Shown here piece by piece: positions 18,411 to 27,559 of a stretch of DNA of 64,000 nucleotides. Every line of letters starts with the position of its first letter. Position 1 is the first letter of the stretch. Below the pieces are notes generated by a model. That model had not been told where the DNA came from. It did no database searches and saw only the letters and a list, made by a program, of their open reading frames with translations. The translations under genes and the position numbers were made by a program. The stretch comes from Mailhella massiliensis (GTDB lineage: Bacteria; Desulfobacterota; Desulfovibrionia; Desulfovibrionales; Desulfovibrionaceae): positions 472,508-536,507 of the forward strand of contig NZ_LT706951.1 in NCBI RefSeq assembly GCF_900155525.1, given 5' to 3'.

Positions 18411-19170
18411 CGGCGGCCACCCATGCGTCGAAGCTTTCCCTGATGAAGCGCACGATGGAAGCGTGCTCCTCCTTGCCCGGGCCTCTGACTTCCAGCGCTT
18501 CCCCGAAACGCACATGCACGGGAAGCTGCGGCTTGATCCACCCCATGTCCTTGATGAGCGAGCCTTCGCCCCAGGCGTCGGTCTTGAGCGCAATGGGGAT
18601 GACGGGAACATTGGCCTTGCGTGCCAGTTTCACGCCGAGAGAATTGAAATCCTCTTCCTTCACATCCTTTTTGCGGCTGCCCTGAGTGAAGATGATGACG
18701 GACCTTCCTTCTTCAAGGAGTTTCTTTCCGCCTTCAAGCACCGTGGCCAGGTCTTCCCGGGGGTTGGCACGGCCTATGGCCAGCGGGTCGCGTGCGGCAA
18801 GCACAGGTCCGAGGCAGGGGTAGCTGAGCAGGGATTTCTTCACCACGAAGGTCACATCCTTGCGGGGCTGTATGATGCAGGGCAGAAGAAAGGTTTCCAG
18901 CGTGCTCATGTGGTTGGCCTCGAAAACGCAGGGGCCTTCCCTGTCCAGGGCTTCCACTCCTTCGATGATGATGGAGGTCCCCATTTTTTCCATAAGCTCG
19001 CCTACAAGGAAGCTGTCGTACACCCAGCGTTCGGCGCTGTAGTTTCCGGTGGAGGCCACTCGCCCCGCACGGAACATGATACCCGCCAGGGAAAGATAGA
19101 AGCGAAGGGAGGGCAGGCACGGTTTCGGGCGTGCTTCCGAACGGTAATTGCGGGAAAAATGTCGTTCCAT
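18397..19170 (-). CDS. 1-acyl-glycerol-3-phosphate acyltransferase-like protein (PlsC family)
   Basis: The 257-aa protein has the lysophospholipid acyltransferase motifs: ANHMSTLE near residue 87, in place of the usual H-x4-D, so the acidic residue is Glu; IIFTQGSRKKD near 160; and VPVIPIALKTDAW near 190. A hydrophobic segment near residue 25 (FYLSLAGIMFRAG) probably anchors it at the membrane. It would acylate a lysophospholipid in phospholipid synthesis or remodelling. AAGGA lies before the ATG at 19170. It lies 26 nt downstream of rarA and overlaps rsmG, forming a minus-strand run rsmE-rarA-plsC-rsmG. Confidence 0.85.
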   Translation of the reverse strand: MERHFSRNYRSEARPKPCLPSLRFYLSLAGIMFRAGRVASTGNYSAERWVYDSFLVGELMEKMGTSIIIEGVEALDREGPCVFEANHMSTLETFLLPCIIQPRKDVTFVVKKSLLSYPCLGPVLAARDPLAIGRANPREDLATVLEGGKKLLEEGRSVIIFTQGSRKKDVKEEDFNSLGVKLARKANVPVIPIALKTDAWGEGSLIKDMGWIKPQLPVHVRFGEALEVRGPGKEEHASIVRFIRESFDAWVAADGKA

Positions 19171-19196
19171 ATATATCCTTCCGGTTAAGTTCGGGG

Positions 19197-20417
19197 TTAT
19201 TTCTTTTCCACGGGCGCGGCGCGGCGGTGACGCTTGTGCCAGGCGTTGAGCCGCGGTTCGTCGCCCTGATCCTTGCTCTGGTAGTAGCGTCTTGCCATCA
19301 CCGTTTCCGGCAGATAGTCCTGATCGACCCATGCGCCGGGAAAGTTGTGCGGGTACTGGTAGTCCTTGCCGTATCCCCACTGCTTCTGCATCTTGGTCAC
19401 GGCGTTGCGAAGGTGCAGGGGCACGGGCTGTATGCCGTTGTTTTTGATTTCCCTCGTCACGTTGTGGTAGGCGGCGTAGGTGGAATTGCTCTTGGGCGCG
19501 AGGGCAAGGTAGACGACGGTCTCGGAAAGAGGAATGTACCCTTCCGGCATACCGACGAATTCCACGGCCTGCTGGCAGGCCACGGCCATGGGCAGGGCGT
19601 GCGGGTCGGCCAGTCCCACGTCTTCCGAGGCGGAAAGAATGAGCCTGCGGCAGATGAAGCGCGGGTCTTCCCCTCCCTCCAGCAGGCAGGCGAGGTAGTA
19701 GAGCGCGGCGTCGGGATCGCTGCCGCGTATGGATTTGATCATGGCGGAGGCAAGTTCATAGTGACTGTCGCCGTCCTTATCGTGTCTGGCCACGATTTCG
19801 GGCATGACCTTCTGCACCCCCGCAAGGGTGCGCTGTTCTTCCGGCAGGGAGGAAACATACTCCACCAGATTGAGCAGACTGCGCGCATCACCGTTGGAAA
19901 GCGCGCACAGAAATTCCAGCACGTCGTCGGGAAAGGATACGCCCGTCTTTTCCGTGCCGCGTTTTGCCAGAGAAAGCAGATCGTCGCGCCCGAGAGGCTT
20001 CAGCCGCAGCACATGGAGGCGGGAAAGGAGCTGCCTTGTCACGCTGAAGGAAGGGTTCTCCGTAGTGGTGGCGATCATGGTCATTTCGCCGCTTTCCAGA
20101 ATGGGCAGGAAAAAATCCTGCTGCGCCTTGGAAAAGCGGTGCAGTTCATCCAGCACCAGCACTTCCACGCCGGAAAGCTGTCGGCGCAGTTGCTGAATGC
20201 CTGCTTCGGGAGCGGAAAGACGCAGCATTTTCCGGCCCGTGGCCCGGGCCAGAATAAGCGCGAGAGTGGATTTGCCGCATCCGGGAGGCCCGAAGAGCAG
20301 AAGGCTCGGCAGATGTGCGCCGCCGAGCAGCGCCTGTATCTGCGCGCGCAGATGGGGCTGCCCTACAAAATGTTCAAGCTCTGCGGGGCGGAGACTTTCC
20401 GGCAGCGGTCGGTTCAT
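19197..20417 (-). CDS. rarA: Replication-associated recombination protein A (RarA/MgsA AAA+ ATPase)
   Basis: The 406-aa protein has Walker A FGPPGCGKST near residue 42, Walker B VLVLDELHRF near 92, sensor TTENPSFSV near 120, and a C-terminal region with the MgsA signature (HNFPGAWVDQDYLPE near 365). RarA is a clamp-loader-related ATPase acting at stalled replication forks. The start MNRPLPESLRP at 20417 overlaps the rsmE stop by 4 bases (ATGA). The tail ends in a basic stretch HKRHRRAAPVEKK. Confidence 0.93.
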   Translation of the reverse strand: MNRPLPESLRPAELEHFVGQPHLRAQIQALLGGAHLPSLLLFGPPGCGKSTLALILARATGRKMLRLSAPEAGIQQLRRQLSGVEVLVLDELHRFSKAQQDFFLPILESGEMTMIATTTENPSFSVTRQLLSRLHVLRLKPLGRDDLLSLAKRGTEKTGVSFPDDVLEFLCALSNGDARSLLNLVEYVSSLPEEQRTLAGVQKVMPEIVARHDKDGDSHYELASAMIKSIRGSDPDAALYYLACLLEGGEDPRFICRRLILSASEDVGLADPHALPMAVACQQAVEFVGMPEGYIPLSETVVYLALAPKSNSTYAAYHNVTREIKNNGIQPVPLHLRNAVTKMQKQWGYGKDYQYPHNFPGAWVDQDYLPETVMARRYYQSKDQGDEPRLNAWHKRHRRAAPVEKK

Positions 20418-21148
20418 GATAATTCTCCGGGGTGCTGACGTTTCCACCAGTGCAGGCCCAGGGCCATCATGGCCGCCGTTTCCCAGCGCAGAACTCTTTC
20501 CCCCATGCTGAGGGCCTGAAAACCGGCTTCGATGAGTCTTCCGGCTTCCTCCGGCGTAAAGCCTCCCTCGGGGCCGATGACGCAGAGCGTCTTTCCCTTT
20601 CTGCCGAGGAATTCTTCCGACATGAAGGACTGGCCGGGAAGACCGCTTTCCAGAAGTACCTGACGATGCTCGAACTGCTTCGAGGCCTGTATGAGTTCCT
20701 CAACCCCGCCGGGAAGCGTGCGAAGTTCCGGCAGCCAGGGGTTCCGGCACTGTTTCGCACCCGCTACCAGGGAGGCGTGCCAGGATTCCTTGGCGTCTGC
20801 GGGAACGGGGAACTGGCTGCGTCTGGCCTGCCAGAACCACAGTCCGGCGGCTTCAAGCTCCACGGATTTTTCCAGAATCCAGCCGCGGCGGGCTTCCTTG
20901 CCCCAGCCTACGGCAAGAATCACGCCGGATTCCGGCCGGGGGTACCGTTTTTCCTCCACTTTAATAAGCTGGGCGGACTGCCTGCCTATGGAGGCTATGC
21001 GGCAGAGGGCCTCTCTGCCTTCTCCGTCGAGGACAAGCACCTCGTCGCCCGGATGCAGGCGAAGCACGCGGCCCATGTGATGCGCTTCCGCGCCGGAAAG
21101 TTCGAGCCGTTCGCTCCATTGTTCGGGGGGGAGGTAAAAGGTATGCAT
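20414..21148 (-). CDS. rsmE: 16S rRNA (uracil1498-N3)-methyltransferase
   Basis: The 244-aa protein has the RsmE layout: an N-terminal PUA-like domain (HHMGRVLRLHPGDEVLVLDG) and a C-terminal SPOUT methyltransferase domain with the knot motif CVIGPEGGFTPEE near residue 190 and LGERVLRWETA-like MGERVLRWETAAM near 220. It methylates U1498 of 16S rRNA. CAGGAG lies 6 nt before the ATG at 21148. It is the first gene of a minus-strand run with rarA (4-base overlap). Confidence 0.93.
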   Translation of the reverse strand: MHTFYLPPEQWSERLELSGAEAHHMGRVLRLHPGDEVLVLDGEGREALCRIASIGRQSAQLIKVEEKRYPRPESGVILAVGWGKEARRGWILEKSVELEAAGLWFWQARRSQFPVPADAKESWHASLVAGAKQCRNPWLPELRTLPGGVEELIQASKQFEHRQVLLESGLPGQSFMSEEFLGRKGKTLCVIGPEGGFTPEEAGRLIEAGFQALSMGERVLRWETAAMMALGLHWWKRQHPGELS

Positions 21149-21605
21149 GGCGGTCTCCTGAAATAACCAGTCGTCTTTTTTCATCATAGCCGCTGTGCGG
21201 CGTTTTGAAAAGTCCGGCTTCCGGCCTTTTCCCGGCAGGCGCCCTGTTCCTTTTCTTCCGCCGGAGGCCGAAGAGCGCAAGGCGTAAGTTCAAGCGGCAC
21301 TTTAAAGACAGGCTCCTCCCCCGGTGTTTTTCCATGGGCGGCGCATATTTTCTGTTCCGGCAGGGCATGGAAAAGCATCTGAGGGAACGCGGGCCGGCAG
21401 GGACACAGGCCGGGAAAGTCACGGAGGCAGGAGATGCGCCGCGCCCGGCAGACGGAGCGCCGTTTCTTTCCTGTGCTGCGTGGCGCTGTCTGCGGGGAGG
21501 GATATGCCCGGAGTGCTCCTTTCCCCAGTACGGAGGGAGGAGCGCAGCGCGCCGGAACGGAATGCCGGGCAGAACGGGTTCTTTTCAAGAAGGAATCTGC
21601 TGTGT
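21149..21605. other. Intergenic region upstream of rsmE
   Basis: This 457-base stretch separates the TSUP transporter stop from the rsmE start; both genes are on the minus strand. I see no supported gene; open frames across it lack ribosome binding sites and family motifs. Confidence 0.5.
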
Positions 21606-22400
21606 CTACAGGGCCTTGATCAGGATGGAAATTCCCACAAAAAGCCCGAACACGCCGAATGCCCGCTTGAGCATGTCGGCGGGAAGCTTCGACCAGTGGG
21701 CAAGCCTTGCGCCGACCACGGCCATGATCATGCTCGGAATCATCAGACCTATGGTTCCGGGCACATACATATATCCCAGAGAAAATTCCGGCAGGCCTTC
21801 ATGCCCCCAGCCGAGAATGATGTAGCTGATGGTGGAGGTGAGGGTAATGGGCAGGCTGAGTGCGGCGGCGGTACTCACGCAGTCGCACCACGCATATCCG
21901 GCCCAGGCCAGAAAAATGATGAGCTGAAGGGAACCGGCCACTCCGGTAAGGCTGGAAAGGATGCCTATGCCCAGACTCACGGGAATATAGAAGTTCTGTG
22001 CTCCGGTATGAGGCCGGGGCTTGAAACCCATGATCATCTGCACGGCCATGACGACGATCATGATGCCGAAAATAAGTTCCAGCGACTGTCCCTGAATTCT
22101 GTGGGCGAAGAGAGCTCCGGCCACGGAGCCGACAACGATTCCGGCGAGCATTTTTTTCCATACGTCCCAGCGCATGGACCCCATGCGGACATGGGCGAGA
22201 AAAGTGGTCAGGGAAGTGACGAGCATGGTGGAGGGGGCGGTACCCACGGCAAGGTGCTGAACCAGATTGTCCGATACGCCCATGCTGGAAAACAGCATGT
22301 TGAGCAGCGGAACGATGATGATGGCTCCTCCCACACCGAAAAGGCCGGAAAGGATTCCTACCAGAGCGCCGCCCAGAACAAGAATACAGAAAACAGACAT
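21606..22400 (-). CDS. TSUP-family (TauE/SafE) anion exporter
   Basis: The 264-aa membrane protein has about eight hydrophobic segments and the family motif GLFGVGGAIIIVPLL near residue 20, with a second half repeat SSLTGVAGSLQLIIFLAW near residue 150. TSUP proteins move sulfite, organosulfonates or other sulfur anions across the inner membrane. In sulfate-reducing bacteria some TSUP genes are repressed by TunR regulators in response to tungstate or molybdate; a TunR homologue is at 53999-55000 in this window, but I could not recognise a binding site here. GAGG lies 6 nt before the ATG. It follows the DUF554 gene by 127 bases. Confidence 0.88.
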   Translation of the reverse strand: MSVFCILVLGGALVGILSGLFGVGGAIIIVPLLNMLFSSMGVSDNLVQHLAVGTAPSTMLVTSLTTFLAHVRMGSMRWDVWKKMLAGIVVGSVAGALFAHRIQGQSLELIFGIMIVVMAVQMIMGFKPRPHTGAQNFYIPVSLGIGILSSLTGVAGSLQLIIFLAWAGYAWCDCVSTAAALSLPITLTSTISYIILGWGHEGLPEFSLGYMYVPGTIGLMIPSMIMAVVGARLAHWSKLPADMLKRAFGVFGLFVGISILIKAL

Positions 22401-22488
22401 GACGACCTCGCAGTCAGAGGTGAAGATGCTTTTTTCATGGTCCTTTTGAGAAAGGGCGTCAAGAACATGTGAGTATCCTTGCGGAAAG

Positions 22489-22520
22489 CCCGAAGGGAAT
22501 ACACGCGTATTCCCTTCTTG
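22489..22520 (-). terminator. 11-bp inverted repeat between the DUF554 and TSUP genes
   Basis: GAAGGGAATAC (22492-22502) and GTATTCCCTTC (22507-22517) are exact complements with a 4-nt loop. It lies just past the DUF554 stop and upstream of the TSUP gene. No U-tract follows on the minus strand, so it could be a weak terminator, an attenuator or an operator. Confidence 0.5.
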
Positions 22521-22527
22521 GGAGACG

Positions 22528-23238
22528 TCAGGCGAAGAAGTGCAGCCAGAGCAGGGAAAGGGGCATGGAACACAGAAAGGCGGGCAGCATACTCAGAATG
22601 GGAAACTGCATGATGCCGCAGGTGCGCAGTCCCGTGGCAAGCATGATGAAGCCGCCGCACCCCGAGAAGTTGTCCAGCAGAAAGGGCGTTGTGTACTGTC
22701 CCACAAAGCCCGCCGACAAAAGCACGAGGCACTGCACAAGGAACTGAGGCACGCAGAGAATACCGATGATGGCCCCGGTATTGGCGGCGATGAACAGGGC
22801 CGTGGGAAAGTCCAGCAGAGCCTTGATGATGAGCAGAGACGGATCGCCCGTGAGTCCTTCCTGCATGGAACCGAAGAAGCCAAGTCCGCTGGCCGCGAAT
22901 ACGACGAGAAAAATGGAGAACTGTTCCCGCATGTATTCAAGGGAACTGCGCTGTTTCTTGCCGAGGCGGCTGAACAGCGTGGAAATTTTGTGGGCAAGAA
23001 TCATGATGAGGTATTCAAGCCTCAGCATTTCCCCTATCAGCGTTCCGAGAAGCAGGGCGCAGACTACGGGGGGCAGAGCCTGCGTTTTACCGATCATGAA
23101 AACGCCCATGCCGATATTGATGCAGCCGAAAACCAGCATGAGATGCTTGCGGAAGGTCTCGCCGAGAAGTCTTCCGATGTAGCTGCCGATGATGGAACCG
23201 AAAAGAATGCATAGTGAATTGACTACGGGACCGATCAT
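22528..23238 (-). CDS. DUF554 membrane protein (YqgA-like)
   Basis: The 236-aa protein has six to seven hydrophobic segments and begins MIGPVVNSLCILFGSIIGSYIG, the glycine-rich N-terminus of DUF554. A conserved GLTGDPSLLIIKALLDFPTA segment lies near residue 125. It is a putative transporter of unknown substrate in the inner membrane. Its neighbour downstream on the same strand is the TSUP exporter, separated by an inverted repeat. A ribosome binding site (AAGGAG) precedes the ATG. Confidence 0.88.
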   Translation of the reverse strand: MIGPVVNSLCILFGSIIGSYIGRLLGETFRKHLMLVFGCINIGMGVFMIGKTQALPPVVCALLLGTLIGEMLRLEYLIMILAHKISTLFSRLGKKQRSSLEYMREQFSIFLVVFAASGLGFFGSMQEGLTGDPSLLIIKALLDFPTALFIAANTGAIIGILCVPQFLVQCLVLLSAGFVGQYTTPFLLDNFSGCGGFIMLATGLRTCGIMQFPILSMLPAFLCSMPLSLLWLHFFA

Positions 23239-24384
23239 GTTTTTCTCCTTGTTTTACTGAGAAGGGACTTATGCGGATGCACAGGTATTTGTTGATGTAT
23301 TTCTTGTCGCTTTTCCGTGCGGAGGCGGAGAAGTCGGTCACGGTTATTTCCGTGCGGAGAAAAACGGCGCCCGTTCAGGCGGAGGGAGACCGCGGGGAAT
23401 CCCGATGCGTGCGCAGCGGCATACCTGCGGCATGTTTTTTTTTCAGGGAAAGAGCCTGAGTACCCGGCCCGGGGAAAAGCCTGAGAAGGCTCTTTTCCGG
23501 CAGCGGAAGAGGAACTCTTTCACATCTCGGCGGGCGGCGATACGCGGCGGAAGGGGAGTATTTTATGAAAAAGCTTTTCTGAAACGGACGACGCCGCTTC
23601 CGGCAGGCATATATTCGGGACTGTCGCCGGGGAGGAGCGGATGTCCTGGCAGGCGTTTTCCGGCGGAAGAAGTCCCGGGAGCGCGGCGCAGAAAAGATCC
23701 TGCCGTGCGGAAAACGCACGGCAATCTGCGGACAACGGCTCCGTATATGATGTGTTTCCCCGAAGGAACACCCGGGGCGGTCACACGCTAAATCTCAGCC
23801 CCCTCCTTCGTCAAGAGCTTGTGTCTGACGGAAAAAATGATGATACTGACGGCGATTACCTTGTGAATTTATGGATATTTTCAAGGGTTGCCTATCGACA
23901 GGCATTTTGTTTTGCCTTGTGCATTCCGTTCCGCATGGCGGAACAGCATGTTTCGTAAGACTCTGCCGCCGTTGCGGAGAGTCTTGTATTCCGCATCCGG
24001 CATTGTTCATTTTTTCTTGCTTTCCCGGGAATGAAACCTCTCCAGTTTTTATGCTGAAAAATTCGACGGTATGAGCCTCGAGGCAAAGCCTGAAAAGCTC
24101 TTCCTCTCTGAAGTGGGCGTATGGACGGGAAATTCTGAAAGAGCCTGGACAAGCTGAGCGGGGAGCAGTGAGGTTTTCGAGACCTTTTTTCCCGGCGGAG
24201 CGTCCGGCGGAAAGATATAAGACGTTCACTTTAAAACAACAGTAAAAATAATATGTTGCAATAAGTTTCAGGGTGAGATGCACAGCAAACCCTTCAAGTT
24301 TCACTGGAAGGAAAAGCTTGCCCCTGCCGCGGCCGGATGCTATTATGCGCCTATCCCTCTTTTCCCGTTAACTTCGTTTACGTC
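23239..24384. other. 1.1-kb gap without a recognised gene, with several hairpins
   Basis: No frame here carries a family motif or a ribosome binding site; a 169-aa minus-strand frame (23795-24304) looks non-coding in composition. Hairpins seen are TGCCGTGCG / CGCACGGCA near 23702-23724, GTTCCGC / GCGGAAC near 23928-23944, and AAGACTCT-(G)CCGC / GCGG-AGAGTCTT near 23957-23985 (12 bp with one bulge). The right end (24215-24275) is AT-rich and probably holds the promoter of the GAF gene. A small RNA or a decayed gene cannot be excluded. Confidence 0.5.
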
Positions 24385-25353
24385 ATGATCGTCAAAAATC
24401 CCGTTGAATCCATTCTTGCGCTTGCCGCCAGTGTGTTCGAGGCCTATTCCGTCGTGTTGTTTGAAGCTCCCCGCACGGGGCAGGGCGCTCAGATCATGGC
24501 CGCCTACAGTCAGGGCGACCATATCGATCAGAACGCCGTGATTTATCCCGGCAAAGGTCTTGCGGGCTGGATACTGCGCAACAGGTCTCCCATCGTGGTC
24601 GGTTCCATCGATGAGAATCAGGCCTATCTCGGTTATTACAAGGAAGACTGGGAACCGGAAATCTGTTCCTTTCTGGGCTGCCCTTTGCCCGACGGCGGCA
24701 TTCTCTGCATCGACAGCTGCAAGCGTCATGCCTTTTCTCCAGAGAAGCAGAAGCTCATCGCCGTCTTTGCAGACATGCTTTCACAGGTACAGGGGATGGA
24801 GGGAAAGGCGGAATCCGGGGAATCCGGGAACTACCTCCATGCGCTGGAACATCTGGTGGAACTTCGCCACAACTACCCCGGCTGGAAAAGTTATCTCGGC
24901 ATGGTGTTTCCCGTGCTTCTGGAAGCCACGGGGTTTACCTATGCAGCTTTCGCCTCCCGTGTGGAGGGAAGTTCCACCTACATCATGGAGGGGGAATACC
25001 CGCCACTGCTGCTTGAAGGGCAGAAAAGCTGTGAATTTTCCATCCATAACGACATTATAGGCTGGGTTTTCCGTAATGAGGAAGCCGTGTACAGCGACGG
25101 TTTTTCCGGTCCCGCTCCGGTATTCGGCAAGCGCGAGGGGATTCCCTCCTTCGGCAGCACGGTGTGCATTCCCGTTACGGTCAATAAAAGCACCTGCGGC
25201 GTGCTCTGTCTCGCCATGGAAGAAGCAAGAAGCATTTCCGACGAGCTGAAGGCGTTTCTGCGCCTTGCGGCGGACGACCTTGCCCGGCTTCTGGAAGTGC
25301 TTTCCCTGCGTTACCGCATACGCATGGCGGAAAAGGCGTCGGGCAACAAGTAG
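24385..25353 (+). CDS. Tandem GAF-domain sensory protein
   Basis: The 322-aa cytoplasmic protein seems to consist of two GAF domains, about residues 5-140 (YPGKGLAGWILRNRSPIVVG is the typical core) and 165-305 (SIHNDIIGWVFRNEEAVYSD). No output domain, such as HTH, kinase or GGDEF, follows. It may bind a small ligand or sense redox and act through a partner. The start is uncertain: ATG at 24385 and 24337 are both in frame and neither has a good ribosome binding site. The SuhB-like gene starts 8 nt downstream, so they are co-transcribed. Confidence 0.75.
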   Translation: MIVKNPVESILALAASVFEAYSVVLFEAPRTGQGAQIMAAYSQGDHIDQNAVIYPGKGLAGWILRNRSPIVVGSIDENQAYLGYYKEDWEPEICSFLGCPLPDGGILCIDSCKRHAFSPEKQKLIAVFADMLSQVQGMEGKAESGESGNYLHALEHLVELRHNYPGWKSYLGMVFPVLLEATGFTYAAFASRVEGSSTYIMEGEYPPLLLEGQKSCEFSIHNDIIGWVFRNEEAVYSDGFSGPAPVFGKREGIPSFGSTVCIPVTVNKSTCGVLCLAMEEARSISDELKAFLRLAADDLARLLEVLSLRYRIRMAEKASGNK

Positions 25354-25361
25354 GAGAAATT

Positions 25362-26156
25362 ATGGACAGCATGGAAGTGTCGGAACGTGTTCAGGATCTG
25401 CTTTCCGTTCTGGACGGAAGCGACGAGATTTTTCTTTCCCGGTGGGATCGTCCCCGTACCATCCGGCACAAAGGCACGCGCGATCTTGTAACGGATACCG
25501 ATCTTGCGATAGAGGCCTATCTCAAGGAGCACCTGCGCGACGTTGTCCCCGGCGCAAATTTCATGGCGGAAGAAAGTGCGAAGGAAACGTTGCCTTCGGG
25601 AACCTGCTGGATTATTGATCCCGTGGACGGAACCACGAATTTCGCCCATCACTTCGGCGATACGGCCACGTCCGTGGCTTTGTGGGAGAACGGCAAAGTC
25701 GTGTTCGGGGCCGTTTCCGCTCCCGTGCGCGGGGAACGCTATGTCGCTGAACGCGGCAGGGGCGCATGGCTCAACGGCCGCCCCATCCATGTGAGCGACG
25801 TTTCTTCCTGCTCCGATGCTCTTGTGGCTACGGGATTCCCTTATTCCGTTCATGAGGATATGGACGAGGTTCTCGGAAACATGCGTATTCTGCTTGATGC
25901 CACCGTCGGCGTCAGGCGCTGCGGGTCCGCCGCGCTTGATATGTGCTTCGTGGCCTGCGGCAGCTTCGATGCCTATTTCGAAGGCTGGATCAAGCCTTGG
26001 GACATCGCGGCGGGCTGGGTGCTGGTGGAGGAAGCCGGCGGCCGGGTGTCGGGAAGAAGCGGCGCGCCGTATCAGTTCCATACTCCCATTCTGGCCAGCA
26101 ACAGAGCCGTACATGAAGATATGGTGAGGGTTCTTGCTCTGAACACAGAGCGTTGA
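25362..26156 (+). CDS. Inositol-monophosphatase-family phosphatase (SuhB-like)
   Basis: The 264-aa protein carries the metal-dependent sugar phosphatase motifs: LVTDTDLAIE near residue 42, AEESAKE near 68, IIDPVDGTTNF near 84 (the DPxDGT signature) and WIKPWDIAAGWVL near 209. It removes phosphate from inositol-1-phosphate or related compounds and needs Mg2+. GGAG overlaps the stop of the GAF gene 6-9 nt before the ATG, so the pair is coupled. Confidence 0.92.
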   Translation: MDSMEVSERVQDLLSVLDGSDEIFLSRWDRPRTIRHKGTRDLVTDTDLAIEAYLKEHLRDVVPGANFMAEESAKETLPSGTCWIIDPVDGTTNFAHHFGDTATSVALWENGKVVFGAVSAPVRGERYVAERGRGAWLNGRPIHVSDVSSCSDALVATGFPYSVHEDMDEVLGNMRILLDATVGVRRCGSAALDMCFVACGSFDAYFEGWIKPWDIAAGWVLVEEAGGRVSGRSGAPYQFHTPILASNRAVHEDMVRVLALNTER

Positions 26157-26435
26157 GCTTTCTTGGGCGGGACTTTTCCGGCGGCGTTCTTCCACAGCAT
26201 GGAAAAAGCGCCGTCAGAATGATGTCGGCAGGTGCCGGAGCCGTTCGTCTTTCTCATAAGCCCATGTTCAGAACGTATCCTGAGTGCCGCATGTTGCGTT
26301 CCCGTGCAGCGTTTGTTCCGGCAAGGCGCCTTGCCGCAACGTGTCTGAAAGGGCGGGACCTGCTTTGCTGCGCGGTGCCCCTTTATGAGGGTGAAACCTC
26401 ACTTCATAACATCATGCCTTGAATACGGGGCGGGT

Positions 26436-26933
26436 ATGGAAGAAATACGCCGACTTGCACTGGATGATATGCCGGAGGCCGCTTCGCTGGAAGCGCGCTG
26501 CTTTCCTTCTTTCTGGACGGCGGAACAGTTTGCCGATGCGTGGCGGCAGGACTGGTTTGCCGGATACGGCTTTTTTCGTGACGGCAGACTGCGCGGATAC
26601 ATCACGCTGCGCGTACTGGCGGGAGAACTTGAGGTTCTGAATATCGCTCTGAGTCCCGAAGAACGGGGCAGGGGATATTCTTTTCCTCTTATGGATTTTG
26701 CCCTGCGCGATACGCGGCAGGGCGGACACCGGCAGGCAAAAGGACTCACTCCCGAAGGATGGGAAACCGCCTTTCTGGAAGTTCGGGTGAGCAACGCTCC
26801 TGCACGGGCGCTCTATTCCCGGCTCGGATTTCAGAAGGCGGGGCTGCGCAGACGTTACTATTCCGACGGGGAAGACGCTCTTGTCATGACGCTGGAGGCG
26901 GGAGCCTTGGAGTCTTCTTCTGCCGGAGACTGA
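26436..26933 (+). CDS. GNAT-family N-acetyltransferase (RimI-like)
   Basis: The 165-aa protein has a GNAT fold: IRRLALDDMPEAASLEARCF at the N-terminus, LSPEERGRGYSFPLMDFAL near residue 70 as the acetyl-CoA loop, and FLEVRVSNAPARALYSRLGF near residue 110. It looks like the RimI group that acetylates protein N-termini. About 20 residues between motifs A and B (TRQGGHRQAKGLTPEGWE) are longer than in RimI and may be a lineage insert. The start at 26436 is chosen because it begins right at the domain; a longer frame starts at 26385. The next gene begins 2 nt after its stop. Confidence 0.82.
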   Translation: MEEIRRLALDDMPEAASLEARCFPSFWTAEQFADAWRQDWFAGYGFFRDGRLRGYITLRVLAGELEVLNIALSPEERGRGYSFPLMDFALRDTRQGGHRQAKGLTPEGWETAFLEVRVSNAPARALYSRLGFQKAGLRRRYYSDGEDALVMTLEAGALESSSAGD

Positions 26934-26935
26934 TC

Positions 26936-27427
26936 ATGCGAAGAAAAGACAGAGAAATAACGGATCATGCGCGCATCATTCAGGTCATGAAGCGTTGCGA
27001 AGTCTGCCATGTGGCTTTTTTCGACACTCCGTATCCTTATGTCGTGCCCATGACGTTCGGGCTGCTGGAATACGGAGAGCGTGTGACGCTTTATTTTCAT
27101 GGAGCCAAAAGCGGACATAAGCATGATCTTCTCAGGCGGAATCCTCATGTGGCTTTCTGCATGGAACTTACGCACGGGCAGGTCACCGGGCCGGAGGTAG
27201 GGGCGTGCGAGTGCACCATGGAGTTCGACAGCGTTTGCGGAACCGGCATTATGGAATATGCCCTGGAAGGAGAAAAGATTCCCGCGCTGCGCGCCATGCT
27301 GGAGCACTATCATATTAAGGAAGGGGAACAGTACCATTTTCATGAAGAGCTGGTGCCCGGAATGGAGATCCTCAAACTCGCCGTGCACGATATGACGGGA
27401 AAGCGCCGCGAAGTGAAACGCGGCTGA
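26936..27427 (+). CDS. Pyridoxamine 5'-phosphate oxidase-like flavoprotein (NimA type)
   Basis: The 163-aa protein begins MRRKDREITDHARIIQVMKR and contains VVPMTFGLLEYGERVTLYFHGAKSGHKHDLLRRNPHV, a split-barrel FMN-binding pattern found in NimA-type 5-nitroimidazole reductases and related proteins (here quoted only by its core, PMTFGLLEYG and FHGAKSGHK). The natural substrate is unknown. CGGAGA lies before the ATG and the stop of the GNAT gene is 2 nt upstream, so both are on one transcript. It converges with the hsp20 gene over a 132-base gap. Confidence 0.85.
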   Translation: MRRKDREITDHARIIQVMKRCEVCHVAFFDTPYPYVVPMTFGLLEYGERVTLYFHGAKSGHKHDLLRRNPHVAFCMELTHGQVTGPEVGACECTMEFDSVCGTGIMEYALEGEKIPALRAMLEHYHIKEGEQYHFHEELVPGMEILKLAVHDMTGKRREVKRG

Positions 27428-27559
27428 AATTTTTCCCGGATTCGGAAAGTGCCTTTCCTCTGAACGGGAGTAACCGCCTGCGAATGTCTGTCTCCTGTTT
27501 CCGTGTGCAGACTTTCGGAAGCTTCCACCGCAGAGCTCGCGGCAGTGTTTCAGGATACG

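Noticed and set aside
23795-24304. 169-aa minus-strand frame in the 1.1-kb gap
   Set aside because: No ribosome binding site or motif, and it crosses several hairpins and an AT-rich promoter-like section.
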